Assembly (NCBI RefSeq): GCF_000429365.1
Contig: NZ_AUBS01000035.1
Span: forward strand, 1-35,194
Reading direction: 5' to 3'
From: Pseudodonghicola xiamenensis DSM 18339
GTDB lineage: Bacteria; Pseudomonadota; Alphaproteobacteria; Rhodobacterales; Rhodobacteraceae
Length of the DNA stretch: 35,194 nucleotides
Made by a program: the position numbers and the translations under genes. The notes beneath the pieces were generated by a model. That model was not told the origin of the DNA, did not search any database, and saw only the letters and a program-made list of their open reading frames with translations. Positions 7,262 to 15,900 of this stretch are shown one piece after another (within the stretch, counting starts at the first letter, position 1; each line of letters begins with the position of its first letter).

Positions 7262-9230
7262 AGGCAAGATTGCCCTCGGTGTGTTGAGCCTCGTGCTGGT
7301 CGGTCTCGCCATGGGCTATGTCGTGGCGACCGGCTTTGTTATGTTCCGCTATGGGCTTTCTCCCACGCGTTTCGACGTCACCCTGCTTGCCCGCGAATAT
7401 CGGGGTCTGTCCCAGTCTGCGCCGAAGGACTTCCTCTGGGTGAACCTCATCCTTGGCGGCTTCGGCCTAGCATCGCTGATGCTGAGCGTCACGCTCCTGG
7501 GGGATGCATTGACCCGCTTCGGGACGACACATTGGCAGACCCGCGGTGAGATGAAGAGGAACGGTTTCTTTGCCAAGCCCGGTGGCGGCTTCCTTCTGGG
7601 CAAGCTTGGCTCCCCGAAATCCAAGCGCCCGTTCCTAGTCTCAAAAACCTTCCCCCACGCGCTGATCGTGGCGCCTACAGGCCGCGGCAAGGGCGTGGGG
7701 TTCGTGATCCCGAACCTGCTGACCTACAAAGGCTCGGCCGTGGTGCTCGACGTGAAAGGCGAGAACTTTCGCGAGACCTCGCGCTTCCGCGTCAGCATGG
7801 GGGACAAGGTTTTCCGCTTCGCGCCGACCGACTGGGACCGACCGACGCATCGCTACAACCCGCTCGCGCGCATCGCGGCCATAACCAACCCCGACCGACA
7901 GCAAATGGAGCTGAAACTCACCGCGAAGCTCTTCCTGCAGACCGACAACGAAAAGCTGAGCGGGCTTTTGGCCGGGGGTATCGACCTCTTCGTGGCGGCC
8001 GGTATGCTGGCCTTCGAGCGCGGCGTGCCGACCATCGGCGAGATCTATCGCATCACAGCCTCGGGGGGCGACAAGCAGAAGGAATACCTGAAGCGTTCGC
8101 AGGAGGTGAAGAACAAGTCGGCCAAACTGATCTTCGAGCGTATGGCATCGACCAACAACGACACCCTCACTTCCTACCTCTCCCTCCTGATGACATCGGG
8201 TCTCGACACTTGGGACAACCGCGCGATCGACGCGGCCACCGCGACCTCTGACTTCTCATTCCGGGATATCCGCCGCCGCCCGCATGCGATCTATCTCGTG
8301 GTCGAGTCAGAGATGATCCGCCCGCTGGCTCCGCTGATCCGCCTCTTCTTCTCGGACCTGATCGCCTCGCTGCAGGCTCAGGAACCCGGCGATGACGAGC
8401 CTTGGCCGGTCATGATCATGCTCGACGAGTTCGACCGGCTCGGCAAAATGCCGATCGTCGCCGAGAGCATCAAGACGCTGCGCTCCTTCGGCGGCAACCT
8501 CGCCATCGTCACCCAGACGATCCCCGCGCTGGACGAGATCTATGGTGAGAACACCCGCAGGTCGCTTCAGGGCGGCGCAGGTGTGAAGCTCTACCTCACA
8601 CCGTCCGAGCAGAAGACCATCGAGGAGTTAAGCCAGGCCGTCGGCAAGACCACCAAGCGCGTGGTGACCCGGTCACGCGCGGTCGGGCGCAATCCGTTTG
8701 AGGGGCGCAGCGTTTCGGAGAGGACAGAAGATACCCCGCTTCTGACAGAGGATGAGGCCCGGCGCATGGACCTCGACGAGGTCATCCTCGTGATCGACGC
8801 GCAAATGCCGATCCGGGCTAGAAGGGTGAAGTATTTCGAGGACCCGGCGCTCAAGGTGCTGCATGCGAGCCAGTCGGGGAGTTTTCCGTATCCGGACGAG
8901 GAAGGTGTGCGGCGGGACCGACAGATGTCTGAGACTCGCGAAACGGTGGAGAGGTTGAAGCAGGAGCTGCAGGAAGTTCGTGAGGCTGCGGGGGCGCGGG
9001 AAAATGGTGTAGCGTCGGCGATAGACGAGAAGTCGACAACGGATCCGCAGGATCGGAAGCTCGTATCGACTAGTCGTGCACGTGGCCGATCGGCACGCGC
9101 TGCCGCGTCCGGCGGTCGTTCAAGTCAGTTGTCATTCGATCTTGATAGGCTGGGGATCAAGGGGGCGAACAGGACTGAATTGACTGCGGCGGTTCAGACC
9201 ACAAGGGCAATTATAGCTGAGTACGGGTGA
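7254..9230 (+). CDS. virD4: VirD4/TraG-family type IV coupling protein
   Basis: A 658-aa protein. Two N-terminal membrane segments (about 6-30 and 58-82) are followed by a cytosolic ATPase. Walker A reads APTGRGKG at 140-147 and Walker B MIMLDEFDRLGK around 387-398, with the downstream IVTQT segment typical of VirD4/TraG proteins. It links the relaxosome to the secretion channel and powers DNA transfer. The start ATGGATAA overlaps the relaxase stop, with AAGGGG before it. The C-terminal 120 residues are charged and variable, ending in a small conserved-looking segment (SQLSFDLDRLGIKG). Length and order (mobC-virD2-virD4) fit alphaproteobacterial conjugation modules. This is the last transfer gene before the cargo. 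Confidence 0.95.
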   Translation: MDKGKIALGVLSLVLVGLAMGYVVATGFVMFRYGLSPTRFDVTLLAREYRGLSQSAPKDFLWVNLILGGFGLASLMLSVTLLGDALTRFGTTHWQTRGEMKRNGFFAKPGGGFLLGKLGSPKSKRPFLVSKTFPHALIVAPTGRGKGVGFVIPNLLTYKGSAVVLDVKGENFRETSRFRVSMGDKVFRFAPTDWDRPTHRYNPLARIAAITNPDRQQMELKLTAKLFLQTDNEKLSGLLAGGIDLFVAAGMLAFERGVPTIGEIYRITASGGDKQKEYLKRSQEVKNKSAKLIFERMASTNNDTLTSYLSLLMTSGLDTWDNRAIDAATATSDFSFRDIRRRPHAIYLVVESEMIRPLAPLIRLFFSDLIASLQAQEPGDDEPWPVMIMLDEFDRLGKMPIVAESIKTLRSFGGNLAIVTQTIPALDEIYGENTRRSLQGGAGVKLYLTPSEQKTIEELSQAVGKTTKRVVTRSRAVGRNPFEGRSVSERTEDTPLLTEDEARRMDLDEVILVIDAQMPIRARRVKYFEDPALKVLHASQSGSFPYPDEEGVRRDRQMSETRETVERLKQELQEVREAAGARENGVASAIDEKSTTDPQDRKLVSTSRARGRSARAAASGGRSSQLSFDLDRLGIKGANRTELTAAVQTTRAIIAEYG

Positions 9231-9732
9231 TCGTTAGTAAGTCTGCGGCCTGCGCTTCACAGGCAGCTTATTGCTCCAAAATATCCGGCGTGCCGCTCGA
9301 TTAGTCCGAGTTGATTTGGTTGTGTTGGCGAGAGACCGTTTGGTCTCTCAAGTCAAACCGCCACTAAATTCGTCACTTCAAACCTATGGCCGGATGCGTC
9401 AAGAGGACAGTTTTTGATCGCATTTTACCCCGTAGTGGATCATTTCGGCCATCGGTTTCAGATCGAGGCGCTCCTCCTGCGGATGTATCACTGAGGTGCT
9501 GGGGTACGACTTCAGACTTGTCTCAGGACCATTCATAGAGACACGTAGCAGAAAGACTCTCCGTTGAACGCTGATCTGGATCAGCATGGAAGCGGCCGAC
9601 CTCGGCGATACTCCTAAATTGCACCGCTGCGGACCTGCGCGGCCCTCGGAATCCTGGCCCGCGACGCATGCGGTCTTCGCCTCGTCGAGGCGAGAGAATT
9701 TTCCACGTACACAAAGCACTTAGGAGAACACC
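9231..9732. other. 502-bp intergenic stretch at the left cargo junction
   Basis: No gene is well supported. It contains a perfect 8-bp hairpin at 9330-9349 and a 7-bp palindrome CGCCTCG-T-CGAGGCG at 9678-9692 about 40 bases before the next gene. A minus-strand open stretch (9399-9719) has no ribosome site and no similarity I recognise. No integrase, direct repeat or transposon end was seen by eye. Confidence 0.5.
9330..9349. repeat. Perfect 8-bp hairpin downstream of virD4
   Basis: GAGAGACC, loop GTTT, GGTCTCTC. It lies 100 bases after the virD4 stop and could end that operon, but there is no following T-tract, so it is only a weak terminator candidate. Confidence 0.45.
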
Positions 9733-9864
9733 ATGGCGAAGGGCAAAAGCCGTCGCGGCCGAGAAGACAAGAAGCCCAAGCAGAAGAAGGCTGAACCGGT
9801 TCCGGCGCCCTCCTTCAGCAAGGGCCTGACGATCGACACAAAGCCAAAGGGGAAAAAGGCCTGA
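9733..9864 (+). CDS. 43-aa lysine-rich small protein
   Basis: ATG is preceded by AGGAG at seven bases. The product starts MAKGKSRRGRED and ends TKPKGKKA, with 12 lysines in 43 residues and a short proline-containing middle (EPVPAPSFSKG). Small Lys-rich proteins of this general make-up are common in alpha- and betaproteobacteria and often occur near stress genes; that comparison is from memory. The strong ribosome site and the codon pattern support expression. It lies 96 bases ahead of the glucan synthase gene on the same strand, so it may be the first gene of that operon. Function unknown; nucleic-acid binding is possible from its charge. Confidence 0.6.
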   Translation: MAKGKSRRGREDKKPKQKKAEPVPAPSFSKGLTIDTKPKGKKA

Positions 9865-9960
9865 CCCAACTCTTCTTGTGTGATCGCCTGGGCCTGGCCG
9901 CAGAGCGTGCATCCATGCGGCAAGTCGACAGAATTGCCAGCTTGCCGACAGGATTCTAGC

Positions 9961-12900
9961 ATGAGGGCCTGGACGCTACCTCAACTCAACCTCCGCGGCA
10001 CCCGCACCTCACCCTGGAAGAGCGTCGCGCCGGTGCGCGCGGAGCTTTTCGGTATCGAAAGGCTGGAGCAACACGCCGCCAGCCTGGCCGAGGTGCAGCG
10101 TATCTGCGCCTCTTCACCGCGTGTCGCATCACTGCGCCAGCGACTGGACGACAATGCGACGGCTCTGAGGGCCACTCGCAAGGCCTGTCTCTCAGAGTTG
10201 GCGTCGGGAAAACCTATTGTCCCCGCCGCCCAATGGCTGGTGGACAATTTTCACAGGGTCGAGGCGCAGGTGCGCGACTGCCGTACGGATTTGCCGCCCA
10301 GCTACTACAAGCTTCTGCCGAAACTCGCCCAAGGGCCGTTTCACAGTTATCCACGAGTGTTCGAATTGATCTGGGCCTATGTCGCCCATACGGACAGCCA
10401 TCTCGACGCCCCCGCACTGTCCCGCTTTCTGCGCGCCTATCAGCAGGTCCGGCCCCTAACAATAGGAGAGCTCTGGGCGGTTCCGATAACGCTCCGCCTC
10501 GTCCTTCTGGAAAACCTGCGGCGGCTGGCCGACCAGATCACCTTCGGTCAGAGGATGCGCCTCTCGGCGGATGCCCTTGCGGATCGGCTCCTGGAGGCCG
10601 GCCAGACCGGGATCGGGATGCCTGCAGATATTGGCGCGTCCGAGCCACTTTCTGAGATCTTTGCCGCGCAGTTGGCGAAGCGGCTACGTGATTGCGACCC
10701 TGTCACAACACCGGCCATCGGCTGGCTGGAGGATCGGCTGGCCAAGCAGGGGTCGAATGTCGACCTGGCGGTCCGGCATGCACAGGAGCGTCAGGGCGCC
10801 TCGAACGTCACGGTTCGAAACGTCATCACCAGCCTGCGCACGATCGCTGAGACGGACTGGCCAGAGCTCTTTGAAAGTGTCAGCCTGGTCGATGCGAAGC
10901 TGCGGGAGCATCCGGGATTTTCGGCGATGGATTTCGCCAGCCGCAACCTCTATCGCGATGCCCTCGAGGATCTCGCTCGTCACAGTGACTACAGCGAATT
11001 GGATCTGGCCGAGCAGGTGCTGGCGACGGCGGTGGCTGCGCCGGAAGCGGATGGCGACTGGATTTCCGAGCCGGAAATCCTGCGGAGAAGCGATCCGGGC
11101 TGGCATCTCCTCGCCGAGGGCCGGGAGGCGTTCGAACGCCAGATCGGCTATCGATACAGAGGATGGCATCGCCCGCAGGTTCGACCCGGTCTCGCAGGAT
11201 ACCTTGGCAGCATTCTTTGTGTCACTCTTGGGCTGCTCGCGCTGAGCGCATGGAGTCTGGTGGCTCTTTCCGGCCCATCCGCGTCATGGACCATGCTTGC
11301 GCTCTGGCTCCTCGCAGCGGTCATCCCGGCCAGCGCCGTCGCTCAACTTATCGTTGATCGCTTGGTGGCCTGGGCCGTACCTGCCACGGCACTGCCGGGA
11401 CTGGCGCTTGAGAGCGGCGTGCCGTCTTCGCTGCGCACGCTCGTGGTTGTGCCGACAATGCTGACAAATGGCGCAGAGCTGACCGAACAACTCGAAGGGC
11501 TGGAAGTCCATTATCTGTCCGGCGCCCAAGGAGACGTGACTTTTGCAATCCTGACCGACGGGCTGGACGCCCCCGGACAGCACATGCCGGAGGATGCGCC
11601 ACTTGTCGCGTTGATCGACGTCGAGGTTGCCCGACTGAACCAGGTCTACGGCGCGGGTCCCGCCGGTGCCCGCTTTCTGCACCTGCATCGTGACCGCCGT
11701 TACAACGCCGCCGAACAGATTTGGATGGGATGGGAGCGCAAACGCGGCAAGCTGCACGAGCTCAACCGTCTGTTGCGCGGTGCCGATGATACCGACTACC
11801 GCACGGCAGAGGGTCATGTGCCAGCCGTGCCTCCTGAGGTGCGCTACGTCCTGACGCTCGATTCCGACACCCGGATGCCGCGTGACGCGGCCTTGCGGCT
11901 GATCGGCAAGATGGCGCACCCGCTGAACCAGCCGATCTTCGATACGGCCCGCAGCCGGGTCAGTGCTGGTCACGCCATACTACAGCCGAGGATCACCCCC
12001 GCCCTGACACCGGAACGGCACGGCACGGCATTTCAGCGCGCGACCTCGGGTCCGGGCGGGATGGATCCCTATGCTGCAGCTGCGTCGGACGTCTATCAGG
12101 ATCTCTTCGGCGAGGGCTCCTTTACCGGCAAGGGCATCTACGACGTCGATGTCTTCCAAGAGGCGATGGCCGGGCGCGTGCCCGAAAACGCCCTTCTCAG
12201 CCATGACCTGCTTGAAGGCATCTTCGCCCGGGCCGGGCTCGTCTCGGACGTGGAACTGATCGAGTCCTTCCCCGACCGACAGGACCTCGCCGCGCGGCGC
12301 ATCCATCGTTGGTGTCGCGGCGACTGGCAACTGCTGCCCTGGCTTGGCCGGGAAGGCGGGCTGGGCGCGCTGGGACGGGTCAAGGTGCTGGACACGCTGC
12401 GCCGCTCATTGTTGGCCCCGGCCACGCTTGTCCTGTTGACACTGGGGTGGCTTCTGCCTGGCCCGGCGGCCTTGCTGGCGACGGCTCTGGCGCTGGTCGC
12501 CATGAGCCTGCCCGCTTTCCTGCATGCAGCCCTTTCCGCCGTTCCGCATCAGCGCCGCCTTCACATGGGCAACCACCTGCGCCTGATGCAGGAAGACCTG
12601 TCGCTTGCCGTGCTGCAAACCGGGCTGGCGGTCAGCTTTCTCGCCGACGCCGCCTGGCGCGCGCTCGATGCCATCGCCCGCACACTCTGGCGATTGACGG
12701 TTTCACGGCGGCATCTCCTGGAATGGACCACGGCGGCCTCGGTCTCGGCCGCTCCGCGCCCCGATCTGCGGGGATTTTCCCGTGCCATGGCGCCGGGGAT
12801 CCTGCTGGGACTGTCGACCACAGGCCTGGCCGGCTTGGCCGCCCCCGGTGCGCTCCCCCTGATCCTGCCCTTTGCAGCCCTCTGGCTTGCCGCGCCGCTC

Positions 12901-15900
12901 ATCGCCTTTCGAGTCAGTCAGCCTTCCCGCGCACAACCCGACGCCGCCCTTACCCCGCAGGACGCCCAGGAATTGCGCCTGATCGCACGCAGGACATGGC
13001 ACTATTTCGAGACCTTCGTCACGCCAGAAGACAGCCATCTGCCCCCGGACAACTTTCAGGAGCAACCACACGCGACGCTCGCGCACAGAACTTCGCCCAC
13101 AAATATGGGGCTTTATCTTCTGTCCACTGTCACAGCCTGCGATCTCGGCTGGATCGGCCTGCGTCAGGCGGCCAGCCGGATCGCCGCGACCCTTGGCACG
13201 ATGCAAGCGCTGCCGCGGGTAAAGGGGCATTTCTACAACTGGTACGACACGCGAGACGGCAGGGTTCTCGACCCGCCCTATGTCTCGTCGGTGGACAGCG
13301 GCAATCTGGCCGGCCACCTGATCGCACTGGCCAACGCCTGCGAGGACTGGGCCGCGCATTCCGGCGCGACGCCACGTCAGAGATCTCAGGGGCTGACCGA
13401 TCTTCTTGACCTGGTGGAGCGTGACGCAGAGCGGTTAATGTCCCCGCTCAGTGACTCCTGCTCCGAGGCGATCGGATCGCTGCGCGATGGCCTGAAACAG
13501 GCTGAAGTGAACTGGCCCTTCCTGCAACGCCTGGCGGCTAAGGCCGAACGCGCCACTCCGCCTCCGGCGGCTATGCCCCCCCATGCGCCCCGATGGCTGT
13601 CCTTGCTTCGCGACGGCTTGGCCGAAGCCGCGACAGATGCCGCGTCAACTGAGGCCGACCATGCCGCTCTGGCCGCAGAATTGCATCGGCTGGGAGTGCA
13701 GGCCCGCGGGCTCGCAGTGGACATGGATTTCGGCTTCCTGCTTGACCCCGAGCGCAAGCTGCTGTCCATCGGCTACTCGGTCCATGAGAGCAGTCTCGAT
13801 CCGTCCTGCTATGACCTCCTGGCCTCCGAGGCGCGTCTGGCCAGTCTCTTCGCCGTCGCCAAACAGGATCTGCCGCTGCGGCACTGGTTCCGTCTGGGGC
13901 GGACGGTCACCGCAACCCGTGGCGGCGCCGTTCTCGTCTCCTGGGCCGGCTCGATGTTCGAATACCTGATGCCTGGGCTGGTGATGCGAGAACCCGAAGG
14001 CGGTCAGCTGGGTCACACCTGTCGATTGGTCGTCGAGAGACAGATCGCCTACGGACGGGCGCAAGGCGTCCCTTGGGGCATTTCGGAATCCGGTTTCAAC
14101 GCGCGGGATGTGGATTTCAACTATCAGTATTCCACCTTCGGTGTGCCGGGGCTTGGGCTCAAGCGCGGACTTGCCGGGGATCTGGTGATCGCGCCCTATG
14201 CAACCGGGCTGGCCGCGATGCTGGATCCCGGTGCTGCACGGCGGAACTACGACGACCTGGAGGCCATGGGTGGCCTCGGACTCTGTGGCTTCTATGAAGC
14301 CCTCGACTTTACCCCCGACCGTGTGCTGCCGGGTCGCCGCGTTGCCGTGGTGCAAAGCTACATGGCGCATCATCAGGGGATGACCATCGTGGCCATCGCC
14401 AACGCCCTGACCGGCGGCCTGATGCGCCAGAGGTTCCACCATGAACCGATGATCCATGCCAGCGAACTGTTGCTCCAGGAACGGCTGCCGCGCGATATCG
14501 ACCGCGCCTTGCCGCCGCTTGAGGACGCCAGGCCCGGCGGTCCGACGCCGTCCGAAGCGGACCGGGGCCGCCGGATTGCCGGCCCCCCGGGCGGCCCCGC
14601 GGTCACTCATCTCATGTCGAATGGACGCTACGCGGTTATGCTGACCGCCACGGGCGGGAGTTACAGCCGCTGGGGCGATATTGCGCTCACCCGCTGGCGC
14701 GAGGACGCGACCCGGGATCCGCATGGCGCCATCCTCCACATCCGGAATCTCTCGGACGGCTCTGACCAGAGGTTCGGACCTGGCGCGCCGGATACTGCCG
14801 ACGCGCAGGACGTGCAGTTCTTCGAGGATCACGCGACTTTCACCGCCCGGACAGGCCAGCTCGAAACGGTGCTGGATGTTCTCGTCTCGGGCGAGGCGGA
14901 TGCGGAGGTGCGACGCCTGTCGGTGACCAATGGCGGGCGCAAACCCCGGGAACTGGATGTAACCTCCTACGTCGAATTGACGCTGGCGGATCCGGCCTCA
15001 GAACTGGCGCACCCGGCCTTCTCGCGGATGTTCGTTCAGACCGAGTTCCTGCCCGAATACGGCGCGTTGATAGCGTGGCGCAGGCGGCGCAGTCCGGAGC
15101 AACCGGAAATCTGGGTGGCGCAGTTCTCCGTGGTCGAGGGGACGACCGTCGCGCCGCTGCAATATGACAGTGATCGCAACAGCGCTTTCGGCCGCGATCA
15201 TGACCAGACCCAGCCGCACTTCATAACCGATCCGGCGCCTCTTGCCGGGACCACTGGCACGGTGTTGGATCCGGTTTTCGCATTGCGCAACCGGCTCCTG
15301 ATCGCGCCTGGGCGCACCGCACGGATCCTGGTCTGGATGGTGGCTGCCGACAGCCGCGAAGCGCTGATGGATCTGATCGACCGGCACCACGACCGCAGCG
15401 CCTATGACCGCGCACGGACCCTGGCCTGGACCCAGGCTCAGGTGCAACTGCGCCATCTAGGCATCTCGCCGACCGAAGCCGCCGACTTCCAACGCCTCGC
15501 CGCCCCTGTCCTCTATCATGATCGCCGTTTCCGCCTGCCGTCTGCCCCCTTGGTACGGGGCGCCGGACGTCAATCCGGCCTTTGGCGGCTCGCGATTTCC
15601 GGCGACTTGCCGATCGTAGTGCTGCGCATCGACGATCCCGCCGATATCGGACAGGTTCGTGCCTTGCTACAGGCCCATGAGTACTGGCTGGGAAGGCAGC
15701 TTGGGGTCGATCTGGTGATCCTCAACGAGCACCCTGCCTCCTATGTCAAGGATCTGCAGACCGCCATCGACATCGCCTTGCGCAGCAGCCATTCCCGTCC
15801 CGGCGACGACACGCGACCGGCTTGGGGCGCCGTGTTTGCGCTGCGCTCCGACCTGATCGCACCAGATACGCGGGCGCTTCTCCTGGCTGCAGCGCGGGTT

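Noticed and set aside
9399..9719. Minus-strand open frame in the left junction region
   Set aside because: No ribosome site and no similarity I can recognise; a decayed gene fragment cannot be excluded.
12309..13409. Plus-strand open frame (366 codons) in another frame inside ndvB
   Set aside because: Arg/Pro/Gly-rich composition typical of out-of-frame reading of a GC-rich gene.
13645..14832. Minus-strand open frame (395 codons) inside ndvB
   Set aside because: Antisense shadow of the glycoamylase-like part; no ribosome site or recognisable motif.
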